64,000 bases of DNA from CAZFDT01 sp964518335 (GTDB lineage: Bacteria > Planctomycetota > Phycisphaerae > Phycisphaerales > Phycisphaeraceae), in contig CAZFDT010000024.1 of NCBI GenBank assembly GCA_964518335.1, forward strand, positions 4,855-68,854. The letters are read 5' to 3'. Below the pieces are notes generated by a model. It saw nothing but the letters and a program-made list of their open reading frames with translations, did no database searches and was not told where the DNA came from. The position numbers were made by a program, and so were the translations under genes. Below are positions 6,603 through 15,884 of this stretch, in pieces (the stretch's first letter is position 1; every line of letters starts with the position of its first letter).

Positions 6603-9596
6603 TCAGGCGAGCTTGATCGAGATGATCTTGTACGGCGCGTACGTCACTTCAACCGCGCCGTCTTTGACGGGCAGAGCCTCGCCGTCGTCTTCGAGGATGT
6701 TGCAGCGAGCAGCCTTCTTAAAGGGCAGGCCCAGCTTGAGCGTCGCCTTGCCGCGCGAGCCGTGACATTCGTAAAGCCGCACGATCAGGGCGGCGCTGTC
6801 TTCGGCCTTCTTGACCGTGTCGATGATGAGGTTGGGCGTATCGACGCTGAGATAGCTGATCGGCTTGGCGTTGCCGGCGGTCCACGCCAGCGGGGTGTTG
6901 AAGGTCAGACCTTGCGCGACGACGCCACCCTGCTGCCAGGTGCCGGCGTGGGGATAAATCGCGTAGCTAAAGCGGTGCTGGCCCATGTCGGCCTGGGGGT
7001 CGGGGCTCTTGGTGGCGCGGAGCAGGCTGATGTGCAGGACGTTGCCTTGCGTGCTGTAGCCGTACTTGCAGTCGGTCAGCAGCGCCACGCCGTAGCCGTG
7101 CTCGGACAGGTCCACCCAGCGATGGCCGGGCACTTCGTACCTGGCCAGGTCGAAGCTGCTGTTGGTGTGCGTGGGCCGCTCGGCGACGCCGAATTGCATC
7201 TCGTACGTGGCGTTCATCGCCTGGGCGTTGACGGGGAAAGCGACCTTGAGGAACTTGCGGCTTTCGCGCCAGTCGGCCTCGGTGTGAAACTCCAGGCGGG
7301 CGCTGCCGGCGTCCAGCCTGACGCGCTGGGACAGTGAGCTGGCCTTGCCCACCTTGCGCGTGAAGAGCACCTCGGCGCGCAGCGCGTCGCGACTGGTGAT
7401 CTCGAACGAGTCGGCGCCGGGGCAGGGCTTGCCTGTCTCCAGATGGGAGGGATCGACGTCCCACGCCTCCCAGTTGGTGGGCTGGTCGTCGTAGAGTTCC
7501 AGCACGTTGCCCGCCGCGGTGAGCGCTTGGCGCTGGTTGAGCTTGTCGAAGAGTTCGAGCAGGTCGCCGCCGGCCGAGAGCGTGGCGCGGAGGCGGGCGT
7601 TTTCGAGGACGATGCGGTCGCCAGTGTCGCTGATGGCGGCGCGGTCGGGTGCGGCGGTGACGGCGCCGATGCCGCAGGGCGGGGCCTCGACGAAGGCGAG
7701 CTTGCCGTCGGGCGCGACGGCGACCTCGGCGCGGCAGACGCCGGTGGTGTTGATGGGCGTGCTGGTCGAAGCGCCGCCGACCCATGCGTTGGCGGCCTTG
7801 CTGCGCAACGGATCGCCCGCGGCGAACAGCTCCTTGAACTGTCGCGCCGAGTCCTCGTACACCAGCGTGATCGAGCTGCCCGGCAGAATGTCGTGGAACT
7901 GGTTGAGCAGCAGCGTCTTCCACATCCGGTCGATGGCGGCATGGTCGTAATCGAGCTTGCCCAGGCGACAGGCGATCGCCGACAGGAACTCGATGTCGTG
8001 GAGCAGCACCTCGGCCTTGCGGTTGTTGCGCTTGACCAGGGCCTGGGTGGTGTATGTGCCGCGGTGCAGCTCGAAGTAGAGTTCGCCGAGGATGGTCAGC
8101 GGGGTCTTGACGTCTTTTTCGAGGAGGGCGAAGAACTCATCGCTGCTGCGCTGTTTCGTGCGGGGCAGTCCCTGCAGGTCGGCGGCGCGGCGGAGGTATT
8201 CGAGCATGCGCCTGGTGGGCCCGCCGCCGCCGTCGCCGTGCCCGAACAGCAGCATGGCGTGGCGCGAGCGGTCGGCGTCCTTGTAGTTGGCCGCGTGCAG
8301 GCGCAGCTCGGCGGGGTCGCAGTTGGCGTTGTAGGTGTCGGCCGGGGGGAAGTGAGCCAGCACGTCGCTGCCGTCGATGCCCCGCCAGGTGAACGTGTGG
8401 TAGTGCGGCTTGTTGAACCAGTTCCAGCTCAGCTTCTGGGTGAGGAAGCGGCGGATGCCGGCCTCGCGCATGATCTGGGGCAGCTGCCCGTTGTAGCCGA
8501 AGACGTCGGGATTCCAGAACTCGTTGCAGCGTCGGCCGAACGCCTTCTCGAAGAAGCGCTGGCCGTAGAGGAACTGGCGGCAGAGCGATTCGCCGCTGGG
8601 GATGTTGCAGTCCGGCTCGATCCATGTACCGCCGACGGGGACCCACTGGCCTCGCTTCACCGCCGCCTCGATGCCGGCGTACAGGCCCGGATCGTGACCT
8701 CGAATCGTCTCGTATTGGTAAGCCTGCGAGCAACTGAAGCGGTACTCGGGGTAGTCGGCCATGTAGCGAAGCGCGGTGCTGAAGGTGCGCTGGCACTTGC
8801 GGGTGGTCTCGGCCAGAGGCCACAGCCATGCCGTGTCGATGTGAGCATGCCCGATCGCCGACAGTTCGTGCACGCAGTCGCCGTTGTGACGAGCGTAGAG
8901 CGCCTGCATCCGGTCGATCGCCGCCTGCCACGTGCTGCGATCGTCCTCGTCGATTTCGTTGGCGATCTGGTTGAGCGTGAAGAGGATTTCGCCGGCGAAC
9001 GTGCGATCGGGGCTGCCCGAGTCGTTGGCCAGCGACGCTTCCAACTGCTGCAGCACGGCGAAGTCGAAATGCAGCCGCCACGCCAGCTCGTCGAAGCAGG
9101 CGATCTGAGCCTGGTCGATCACGAACGGCTCGACCTGCGCGAAGGGCTGGCCGTCCGTGCGGGCGCCGAAGAGGCAGTTGCACGCCGTCTCGATCTCGAA
9201 TGAGAGCGTTTCACCGCCCTTAGCCTGGCGTAGCAGCTCGGCGTCTGGCCGGCGCTGGTGGTGGTCGTAGTTGAGCCCCTGCACCGCGCGGCCGTCGAGC
9301 CAGAGCGTGTTCTCCGACCATGTCTTCCACAGCAGCTCGACCTTATGCCCCGCCCACGACGCGGGGATCGTCGCGCTGCACTTGAACCAGAACGTGCTCC
9401 ACTGCGGGCCAAGCTGCATCCCCAGCTTCGCCGGCGCGTAGGACAGTTTCATCGCCTCGTCGCGGCCGATGCGCTGCGGGATCGGCCCGGCGACCAGCAG
9501 CTCGTCCAGCGGCTGCACGTGCGGGTAAATCCGGCGCTCCAGACGGTCGGCCAACTGCTTCAGACGCTTGCGCGTGTAATCGTGGTGACGAAGCAA
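6603..9596 (-). CDS. Alpha-mannosidase, glycoside hydrolase family 38
   Basis: A 997-residue enzyme. The zinc-site motif GHAHIDTAWLWPLAET lies near residue 245 and the GH38 nucleophile region NPDVFGYNGQLPQIM near 355, followed by the long C-terminal beta-sandwich domains of GH38. The family hydrolyses alpha-mannosides with retention, usually on N-glycan-type or oligomannose substrates. No signal peptide is visible, so it is probably cytoplasmic and acts on imported oligosaccharides. The start is a TTG with GGAG eight bases upstream; the first residues (about 10-60) match the family's N-terminal helix. It may cooperate with the GH116 and ABC importer genes 5-13 kb away. Confidence 0.93.
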   Translation of the reverse strand: MLRHHDYTRKRLKQLADRLERRIYPHVQPLDELLVAGPIPQRIGRDEAMKLSYAPAKLGMQLGPQWSTFWFKCSATIPASWAGHKVELLWKTWSENTLWLDGRAVQGLNYDHHQRRPDAELLRQAKGGETLSFEIETACNCLFGARTDGQPFAQVEPFVIDQAQIACFDELAWRLHFDFAVLQQLEASLANDSGSPDRTFAGEILFTLNQIANEIDEDDRSTWQAAIDRMQALYARHNGDCVHELSAIGHAHIDTAWLWPLAETTRKCQRTFSTALRYMADYPEYRFSCSQAYQYETIRGHDPGLYAGIEAAVKRGQWVPVGGTWIEPDCNIPSGESLCRQFLYGQRFFEKAFGRRCNEFWNPDVFGYNGQLPQIMREAGIRRFLTQKLSWNWFNKPHYHTFTWRGIDGSDVLAHFPPADTYNANCDPAELRLHAANYKDADRSRHAMLLFGHGDGGGGPTRRMLEYLRRAADLQGLPRTKQRSSDEFFALLEKDVKTPLTILGELYFELHRGTYTTQALVKRNNRKAEVLLHDIEFLSAIACRLGKLDYDHAAIDRMWKTLLLNQFHDILPGSSITLVYEDSARQFKELFAAGDPLRSKAANAWVGGASTSTPINTTGVCRAEVAVAPDGKLAFVEAPPCGIGAVTAAPDRAAISDTGDRIVLENARLRATLSAGGDLLELFDKLNQRQALTAAGNVLELYDDQPTNWEAWDVDPSHLETGKPCPGADSFEITSRDALRAEVLFTRKVGKASSLSQRVRLDAGSARLEFHTEADWRESRKFLKVAFPVNAQAMNATYEMQFGVAERPTHTNSSFDLARYEVPGHRWVDLSEHGYGVALLTDCKYGYSTQGNVLHISLLRATKSPDPQADMGQHRFSYAIYPHAGTWQQGGVVAQGLTFNTPLAWTAGNAKPISYLSVDTPNLIIDTVKKAEDSAALIVRLYECHGSRGKATLKLGLPFKKAARCNILEDDGEALPVKDGAVEVTYAPYKIISIKLA

Positions 9597-9752
9597 GGAA
9601 CAGGCTCCAGGAACAACCTGCGATCCGCAGGCGGGTGGGGGCGTGGATTGTCGGGGATATCGCCCCGCGGAGCAAACGCGCGACAGCTCGCCCGGACGAT
9701 CTGTCTGTCATCGTCCGGCCACCCTCCGGCGGTCAGGCGGGACAGGCCGATT

Positions 9753-10772
9753 TCACGCCACCGCGGCGGCGTAGTAGCTCGGCAGCGGCTCGCCCTGCTT
9801 CTTCCAGTGCGCGATGACGGCATCGGCCTTGCCGGCGCTGTTGAGCATGTGCAGCTTGCGCTTCACCATGTCGATGATCGCCGCACGCGCCGGCCCCAGG
9901 TAATTCCGGGGGTCGAACTCGGCGGGCTTGGTGGCGAACACTTCGCGGATCTTCGCCGTCATCGCCAGGCGCAGGTCGGTGTCGATGTTCACCTTGCACA
10001 CGCCGTACTTGCGCACCGCCATGGCGATCTGGTCTTCGGGCACGCCCTTGGCGTTGGGCATATTCCCGCCGTACTTGTTGACCAGGTCGATGAACTCCTG
10101 CGGCACGCTCGACGAGCCGTGCATCACCAGCGGCAGGCCGGGGCAGGTCTTCATGATCGCCTCGATGCGGTCGAACGCGAGCTTGGCCTCGTGCTTGAAC
10201 TTGAACGCCCCGTGCGACGTGCCGATGGCCACCGCCAGACTGTCGATCTTGGTGCGGCTGTAGAAGTCCTTAGCCTGCTCGGGGTCGGTCAGGAACTTCT
10301 CGACGTTCTTCTCGTACTCGTGCGCGTCCATGCCCACGACGTCCTCCTCGATGCCGCCGAGCATGCCCAGTTCTGCCTCGACGACGACGCCCGCGGCGTG
10401 GGCCACCTTCACCGCCTCGGCGGTCAGGTGGATGTTCTCTTCGTAGGGGTGGTGCGACCCGTCGATCATCACGCTGGTGAACCCGTCGTTGATGCAGGTC
10501 TTGACCAGGTCCACTGTGTCGCCGTGGTCCAGATGAATGGCGACGGGGACCCCCGGAAATTCCTCCACCGCTGCGTCAATGAGATGTTTCAGGAACCGCA
10601 TGTTGGCGTACTTGCGGGCGCCCTTGGAGATCTGCAGGATGCAGGGGCTTTTCTCAGCGGCGCAGGCCTCGATAATCGCCTGCACGATCTCCATGTTGTT
10701 CACATTGAATGCCCCGATGCCGAAGCCGCCGTCGTAGGCGAGGTCGAACATGGGCTTGGTGGTCATGAGCAT
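9753..10772 (-). CDS. fba: Class II fructose-bisphosphate aldolase
   Basis: A 339-residue protein that catalyses reversible cleavage of fructose 1,6-bisphosphate to DHAP and glyceraldehyde 3-phosphate. The class II zinc ligands are visible: IHLDHGDT near residue 92 and the ELGMLGGIEEDVVG segment near 155. The phosphate-binding GTSHGAFKFK and VMHGSSSVPQEF motifs also occur. It ends in a tail typical of longer class II enzymes. AAGGA lies before the ATG at 10772. It is a single-gene unit between GH38 and a HAD phosphatase. The 156-bp gap before the mannosidase contains no gene. Confidence 0.93.
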   Translation of the reverse strand: MLMTTKPMFDLAYDGGFGIGAFNVNNMEIVQAIIEACAAEKSPCILQISKGARKYANMRFLKHLIDAAVEEFPGVPVAIHLDHGDTVDLVKTCINDGFTSVMIDGSHHPYEENIHLTAEAVKVAHAAGVVVEAELGMLGGIEEDVVGMDAHEYEKNVEKFLTDPEQAKDFYSRTKIDSLAVAIGTSHGAFKFKHEAKLAFDRIEAIMKTCPGLPLVMHGSSSVPQEFIDLVNKYGGNMPNAKGVPEDQIAMAVRKYGVCKVNIDTDLRLAMTAKIREVFATKPAEFDPRNYLGPARAAIIDMVKRKLHMLNSAGKADAVIAHWKKQGEPLPSYYAAAVA

Positions 10773-10851
10773 GGCAGGAATCCTTGGTAGAGGTTCGGGC
10801 GGGCATCGGCCGCCGTAAGCAGGTCAAACACAGCCAGTATAGCGGATCGGA

Positions 10852-11688
10852 CTAGGCGTTGAGGAGGTGGCGGCGGATGGCGTGGGCGACGCCGTCCTCG
10901 TCGTTGCTGGGCACGACGATGCGGGCGGCGGCCTTGACGGTGTCCCAGGCGTTGGCGACCGCCACGCCCAGCCCGGCCCAGCGGATCATGGGCAGGTCGT
11001 TGGGCGCGTCGCCGATCGCCATCACCTGCGACGGATTGAGCTTGTAGTGATCCGCCAGCCGCGACAGAGCATCGGCCTTGCTCGCCTTGGCGTGGACCAC
11101 CTGCAGCAGCCGCATGTGGCTGAACGCAAAGCCCACCCGGCCCTTGCCACGAATGCCCAACTCGTCCTGGATCGCCCCGAGGTTGCCTGCCTCACCGATC
11201 ATCATGACCTTGGTGACCTCGCTCTGCAGCGCCTGGTCCAGGTGCGACACGTCGGCGTTGGACAGGTCCAGCGACTGCTCGGCGCCGAGTTGCGTGTCCA
11301 TGCGGTCGGTGTAGAAGCGGTCGATGACTTCGACCCCGATGGAGATGGTGCGGTCGTGCCGGCGGGCGACGTCAATGACCTGCCTGGCCAGCGGGCCGGG
11401 GATCGGCAGGTGGAACACGGGCTGGGCCTGGACCGGGTCGTAGATGAGGGCGCCGTTGTGGTTGATCTGCAGGGCGGTGAGTCCGAGTCGGCGGCACAGC
11501 GGCGCGACGCCGCGCGGCGGCCGGGCCGTCGCCAGCACCACCTTCTTGCCCGCGTCCACGGCCGCGCGGATCGCCTGCGCCGTCGCGTCGCTGACCTTCC
11601 CGTCGCTGCGCAGCAGCGTCCCGTCCAGGTCCAGTGCGACCATCTCGATCTCATCGATCGGCAGCGGCTTGTCGTGATCCGTTCCCAT
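10852..11688 (-). CDS. HAD-superfamily hydrolase, Cof type
   Basis: A 278-residue Cof/YidA-like sugar-phosphate phosphatase. Motif I is ALDLDGTLLRSDG (about residues 18-30), motif II lies in VLATARPP, and the C-terminal motif IV is MAIGDAPNDLPMI with the Asp pair. The large C2 cap between them is typical of the Cof subclass. Substrates of such enzymes are phosphosugars or flavin/thiamine phosphates; the specific one cannot be inferred. It is transcribed away from purA. The assigned ATG lacks a strong ribosome site and an internal start a few residues on is possible. Confidence 0.85.
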   Translation of the reverse strand: MGTDHDKPLPIDEIEMVALDLDGTLLRSDGKVSDATAQAIRAAVDAGKKVVLATARPPRGVAPLCRRLGLTALQINHNGALIYDPVQAQPVFHLPIPGPLARQVIDVARRHDRTISIGVEVIDRFYTDRMDTQLGAEQSLDLSNADVSHLDQALQSEVTKVMMIGEAGNLGAIQDELGIRGKGRVGFAFSHMRLLQVVHAKASKADALSRLADHYKLNPSQVMAIGDAPNDLPMIRWAGLGVAVANAWDTVKAAARIVVPSNDEDGVAHAIRRHLLNA

Positions 11689-11811
11689 GCAGCCCAGTCA
11701 GTGACAGGACCCCTCGATCGCCCATCCCCGCCAATTATAGATCGGCGCGCCATGGCATCGAGCATGATGTGCGCCGTCGCGACCCGTGGTCGCGGCTATA
11801 CATACGGCGTC

Positions 11812-11820
11812 TGCTACAAT
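11812..11820 (+). promoter_or_regulatory. Extended -10 promoter of purA
   Basis: TGCTACAAT is a good extended -10 element 39 bp before the purA start. There is no convincing -35, which is common for extended -10 promoters. Confidence 0.45.
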
Positions 11821-11858
11821 CGCCGGTTTGTGGGCCAGCGGCCCGTGCGAGGGACTCG

Positions 11859-13262
11859 ATGACACAGACACAGCAGATGAACGACACGCAGACGGCCAAG
11901 GCCCCCGCGGCGGGCGCGGGCAACCGACTCGCCGACCACCTGGGCCTGCACGGCGGCGAGGCCGTCGCCATCGTCGGCCTGCAGTGGGGCGACGAAGGTA
12001 AGGGCAAGGTCGTCGATCTGCTCACACCCGATTTCGACCTGGTCGTCCGCTACAACGGCGGCGCTAACGCCGGCCACAGCGTCCAGGTCGGCGACCAGCG
12101 CTACGCCCTGCACCTGATCCCCTCGGGCATCCTCTTTCCCGACAAACTCAACGTCCTGGGTAACGGCGTCGTCGTCGATCCGGCCGTGCTCCTGTCGGAA
12201 ATCGACGACCTGCGCACGCGCGGCATCGCCATCGAAGCCAACCTGCGCATCAGCGACCGCGCCCACGTCGTCCTGCCCTACCACAAGCTGCAGGACCACC
12301 TCATGGACCGCGCCCTGGGCCAGGCCCGCGGCGACGCCAGCAAGATCGGCACGACCGGCCGCGGCATCGGGCCCTGCTACGCCGACAAGGCCCTGCGCTC
12401 CACCGCCGTCCGCGTCGGCGACCTGCTCGATCCCGACGCCCTGCGCTACAAGCTCAAGCACATCGTCTTCGTCAAGAACAAGATGCTCGCTGCACTGGCC
12501 CAGGGCTGCGGCGAGCCGTTCGGCCAGTTTAATGCCGACCAGCTCGCCGACGAGTTCGCCGACTACGGTCGCAAGCTCGCCCAGCACATCTGCGACACCA
12601 CCGCACTGCTCCACGACGCCCTGGGTCAACAGCAGCGCATCCTCTTCGAAGGCGCCAACGCCACGCTCCTGGACATCGACCACGGCACATACCCGTTCGT
12701 CACCAGCAGCAACTGCTCGTCGCTGGGCGTGGGCACCGGCGCGGGCGTGCCGGCGTCGAAGCTCGCCCATGTCCTGGGCATCGTCAAGGCCTACAGCACC
12801 CGCGTCGGCGGCGGCCCCATGCCCACCGAACTCCTCGACGACACCGGCCAACGCATCCGTGACATCGGACGCGAGTATGGCACGACCACCGGGCGGCCAC
12901 GACGTTGCGGCTGGCTCGACCTCGTCGCCGTCAAATACTCCGCCACCGTCAGCGGCGCCACCGGCATCGCCCTCATGCTCCTGGACGTGCTCACCGGGTT
13001 CGACAAGCTCCAGATCTGCACCGGCTACGTCCTCGACGGCAAGAAGCTCGACCACTTCCCCGCAGACCCCAACGCCCTGGCCCGCGTCGAACTGCTCTAC
13101 GAAGTCCTCCCCGGCTGGTCCGAGCCCATCGCCGACTGCCGCTCGCTTGCCGACCTGCCCGAAAACGCCCGCAACTACGTCCGCTTCATCGAGAACCACG
13201 TGGGCGTGCCGATCGTCATGATGAGTGTCGGCCCGAGGCGCGATCAGGTCGTGCTGCGCTGA
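11859..13262 (+). CDS. purA: Adenylosuccinate synthetase
   Basis: A 467-residue enzyme that couples IMP and aspartate with GTP hydrolysis to make adenylosuccinate, the first committed step to AMP. The GTP loop QWGDEGKGKVVDLL, the downstream NGGANAGHSV, and the IGTTGRGIGPCYADK and TRVGGGPMPTE blocks are intact. About 30 extra residues precede the conserved domain; an alternative ATG at 11877 would shorten this. uppS starts 14 bp after the stop, so the two genes are probably co-transcribed. Confidence 0.95.
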   Translation: MTQTQQMNDTQTAKAPAAGAGNRLADHLGLHGGEAVAIVGLQWGDEGKGKVVDLLTPDFDLVVRYNGGANAGHSVQVGDQRYALHLIPSGILFPDKLNVLGNGVVVDPAVLLSEIDDLRTRGIAIEANLRISDRAHVVLPYHKLQDHLMDRALGQARGDASKIGTTGRGIGPCYADKALRSTAVRVGDLLDPDALRYKLKHIVFVKNKMLAALAQGCGEPFGQFNADQLADEFADYGRKLAQHICDTTALLHDALGQQQRILFEGANATLLDIDHGTYPFVTSSNCSSLGVGTGAGVPASKLAHVLGIVKAYSTRVGGGPMPTELLDDTGQRIRDIGREYGTTTGRPRRCGWLDLVAVKYSATVSGATGIALMLLDVLTGFDKLQICTGYVLDGKKLDHFPADPNALARVELLYEVLPGWSEPIADCRSLADLPENARNYVRFIENHVGVPIVMMSVGPRRDQVVLR

Positions 13263-13275
13263 TGGACGACGCCCG

Positions 13276-14094
13276 ATGGATGATGTGAAGAGAAAAGACA
13301 TGGGCGACATCGGACATCAGACATCAGACATCAGACATGATCGCGCGGAACAGACTGCCGCATCGCTCGCTGCCCTTGGCCTGCCGCGCGAGGCGCTGCC
13401 GCGCCACATCGCGGTCATCATGGACGGCAACGGCCGCTGGGCGCGGCGGCAGGGCAAGCCCCGCATGTACGGGCACGAGCAGGGCGCCAAGGCCGTCCGC
13501 GCCATCGTCACCGAGTGCGCCCGCCTCGAACTGGAGGTGCTCACGCTCTACAGCTTCTCGATGGAGAACTGGAAGCGGCCCGCCGAGGAAGTCGAGTTCC
13601 TCATGCACCTGTACGTCGAGTACCTCATCGCCGAGCGGGCGGAGATGATGGACAACAACATCCGCTTCGTGCAGATCGGTCGGCGCGAGGGCCTGCCCGG
13701 CCCGGTGCTCGACGAGCTGGACCGCACGACCGAAGAGACCCGCGGCAACACCGGCCTGACGCTGGCGCTGGCGATCAACTACGGCAGCCGCGCCGAGATC
13801 ACCGACGCCGTCACCGCCATCGCCCACAAGGTCCGCGACGGTCAACTGCAGCCCACCGATATCACCGAGCAGACCATCGCCGACCACCTCTACACCGCCG
13901 GCCTGCCTGACCCGGACCTGCTCATCCGCACCGCCAGCGAAATGCGCATCAGCAACTATCTGCTGTGGCAGATCAGCTACGCCGAGCTTTACGTCAGCGA
14001 TGTCTGCTGGCCGGACTTCAGTGTCGAGCACCTGCGCGACGCCTTGCGCGAATACGCACGCCGCACGCGCCGATTCGGCGCCGTCGTCGAGTAG
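13276..14094 (+). CDS. uppS: Undecaprenyl diphosphate synthase (cis-prenyltransferase)
   Basis: A 272-residue enzyme that adds isopentenyl units to farnesyl diphosphate to make the C55 carrier for wall precursors. The active-site motif HIAVIMDGNGRWARRQG (catalytic Asp) lies near residue 50. YSFSMENWKRP and the C-terminal DLLIRTASEMRISNYLLWQ block are also present. The usual RTSGE is RTASE here. The first roughly 40 residues are non-conserved and are partly encoded by a heptanucleotide array. ATG at 13276 or 13300 are the only in-frame starts upstream of the array, so the array must be translated. Confidence 0.94.
   Translation: MDDVKRKDMGDIGHQTSDIRHDRAEQTAASLAALGLPREALPRHIAVIMDGNGRWARRQGKPRMYGHEQGAKAVRAIVTECARLELEVLTLYSFSMENWKRPAEEVEFLMHLYVEYLIAERAEMMDNNIRFVQIGRREGLPGPVLDELDRTTEETRGNTGLTLALAINYGSRAEITDAVTAIAHKVRDGQLQPTDITEQTIADHLYTAGLPDPDLLIRTASEMRISNYLLWQISYAELYVSDVCWPDFSVEHLRDALREYARRTRRFGAVVE
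13306..13340 (+). repeat. Five heptanucleotide units inside the uppS 5' coding region
   Basis: Five tandem 7-bp units are present: GACATCG, GACATCA three times, and GACATGA. Because 7 is not a multiple of 3, gain or loss of one unit would shift the uppS frame. The array lies before the conserved catalytic domain. Confidence 0.85.
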
Positions 14095-14099
14095 TCGCC

Positions 14100-15098
14100 T
14101 CAACCCGCGACGGCTGGATCGGGCCGATACGCCACTGTCACCACCTGCCCCGTCGCCGCCGAGTCGCGGATCGCCTCGTAGAGCACCATGGTTTTGTAGC
14201 TCTCGTAGATGTCGCTGCGGGTGCGCGGGTCGCCCTGCTTCAGCGCCGCGACGAAGGCGACGAGTTCGGCCAGATGGCCGGTGTCGTTCCCGCTGTCACC
14301 GCCGCTGGTGAAAGTGGACGGCTCGCGCCATTCGCAGCACTTGCGGTCCTGCGTGATGCGCCACGACGACGAGTTGTGGACCGTCATGAAATGCCCGCCG
14401 CGCACGGTGATCTCGACCTCCTCGGTGGGGATGCGGAAGTCGCGGCCATCGCTGAAAGTGAACGTGCCCACCGCGCCGTTGGCAAAGCGCACGCTCACGG
14501 CGTAGCCGCTCTGCTCGCGGGCGAAGGCGAACACCTGCTGCGCATCGCCGAAGAGATAGCCCGCCAGATCGATGGCGTGGACGCAGAAATCAAACAGCAG
14601 CGTGCGTTCGAGCCGGGCGTTGTTGTACGCCCCCGAGCAGTAGTCGATCGACAGGGTGAGCCAGTCGGCGGGCGGGTACTGGGCCAGCCATTGAGCGGCG
14701 CGGGTGTAGGCGGCGTTGTAGCGTTTCTTGAAGGCGGTCATGCACAGGCGGTCGGCGCGGCGCGCTGCAGTGACCACGTCGTAGGCGTCGGCGGCGCTGA
14801 TGGCGGGAGGCTTTTCCGTATAGACGGGATAGCCCATGGCCAGCACCTGCCGCGCCAGCTCGGCGTGGGCGCGGGGGCCGACGCACACGATCACGCCGTC
14901 GGGCTTCTGCACGTCGAGCATCGCGGCCAGATCGGTATAGACCTGGCCGCCATAGAGCGCGGCGTTGCGTGCGGCTTTGGCCTCGTCGAGGTCGCACACG
15001 CCCACGAGCCGGGCGCCGGCGGCGCCAAGGTACGGATAAATCCGCGCCGACGACAGGTTGCCTGCTCCGACCATGCACACGCGGGGGAAATCGCTCAT
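14100..15098 (-). CDS. Gfo/Idh/MocA family oxidoreductase
   Basis: A 332-residue NAD(P)-dependent sugar or polyol dehydrogenase. The N-terminal Rossmann motif is VCMVGAGNLSS (about residues 7-17), an EKPPAIS segment near 95 replaces the common EKP(L/M)a motif, and the C-terminal alpha/beta domain has an H-A-I-D-L-A block with the expected His. Members oxidise inositols, glucosides or other sugars, often feeding an isomerase. It is the last gene of a minus-strand set with an isomerase (6 bp upstream) and GH116, so it probably converts the released sugar. Confidence 0.88.
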   Translation of the reverse strand: MSDFPRVCMVGAGNLSSARIYPYLGAAGARLVGVCDLDEAKAARNAALYGGQVYTDLAAMLDVQKPDGVIVCVGPRAHAELARQVLAMGYPVYTEKPPAISAADAYDVVTAARRADRLCMTAFKKRYNAAYTRAAQWLAQYPPADWLTLSIDYCSGAYNNARLERTLLFDFCVHAIDLAGYLFGDAQQVFAFAREQSGYAVSVRFANGAVGTFTFSDGRDFRIPTEEVEITVRGGHFMTVHNSSSWRITQDRKCCEWREPSTFTSGGDSGNDTGHLAELVAFVAALKQGDPRTRSDIYESYKTMVLYEAIRDSAATGQVVTVAYRPDPAVAG

Positions 15099-15104
15099 GT
15101 TGGC

Positions 15105-15884
15105 TCACGCCTCGGCGCCGCAGCGGCGCAGGTGCTCGATCGCCGCCGCCAGCTCGCGCAGCGTGCGGTCGGGATCGGTCTGACGGGTGTCGAGTTCGAG
15201 TTCGACGACGATGTGGCCGGCGTAAGCGTCGCGCCGCAGTTGCCTCAGCAAGCCGGCGAAGTCCACCTCGCCCGTGCCGTAGGGCACGCTCTGGCCGTCG
15301 CGGATGTCGTTGACGTGGACCAGGGCGATGCTGGGACCCAGCAGGTCGTACCCCTGACGCCAATCGACGCCGATGCGGGCGAAGTGGCCCACCTCCAGCA
15401 GCGCCTTCATCCGGCGGTCGCCGATGCCGTCGATCACTTCGCCAAAGTCGTCGAGCGTGGTGATCGGCGTGCCCTTGTGATTCTGCAGCACGGGGGTGAC
15501 GGCGATGCCCGCGTCATCGATGGCGTCGAGGAACCGGCGACCGGCGTCGATATAGGTCGGGCGGTCCTCGGCCTTGAAGAGCACCACGCCCGCGCCCAGC
15601 GCCGCGGCGAAGCGCGCCGCCGCGACGGCGTCGGCGAGCGTGGCGTCGGGCGCGTCCTTTTTCACCACGGGCAAGTGCAGCGACGTGTACGCCATGCCCA
15701 GCGGCCGGGCCACGTCCAGGTACTGCTGCGCCGGCCTGCGCCAGTCCATATGCGACTGGCACCAGTGCGTGAACGCCTCGAAGCGCGAAAAGCCCAGCCG
15801 GCGGTACGCCTCCAGCAGGGGTGCAAGCTCCCACTGGGGAATGCAGGCGGGGCTGCTGACGAGTCGGTCGATGAGGTCAGGCAT
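15105..15884 (-). CDS. Sugar phosphate isomerase/epimerase (xylose isomerase-like TIM barrel)
   Basis: A 259-residue AP-endonuclease-2-like TIM barrel. Recognisable blocks are an early GFSRFEAFTHW strand, VLQNHKG, the metal-site ALLEVGHFARIG strand with Glu, and the C-terminal VHVNDIRDG and HIVVELELD strands. Such proteins isomerise or epimerise keto-sugars and commonly pair with Gfo/Idh dehydrogenases, as here. The ATG at 15884 overlaps the end of the GH116 gene by 8 bp, which supports this start and translational coupling. Confidence 0.85.
   Translation of the reverse strand: MPDLIDRLVSSPACIPQWELAPLLEAYRRLGFSRFEAFTHWCQSHMDWRRPAQQYLDVARPLGMAYTSLHLPVVKKDAPDATLADAVAAARFAAALGAGVVLFKAEDRPTYIDAGRRFLDAIDDAGIAVTPVLQNHKGTPITTLDDFGEVIDGIGDRRMKALLEVGHFARIGVDWRQGYDLLGPSIALVHVNDIRDGQSVPYGTGEVDFAGLLRQLRRDAYAGHIVVELELDTRQTDPDRTLRELAAAIEHLRRCGAEA

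Noticed and set aside
7443..9203. 586-codon plus-strand frame opposite GH38
   Set aside because: Antisense shadow of the mannosidase gene, with Val/Glu/Ala-rich composition and no motif.
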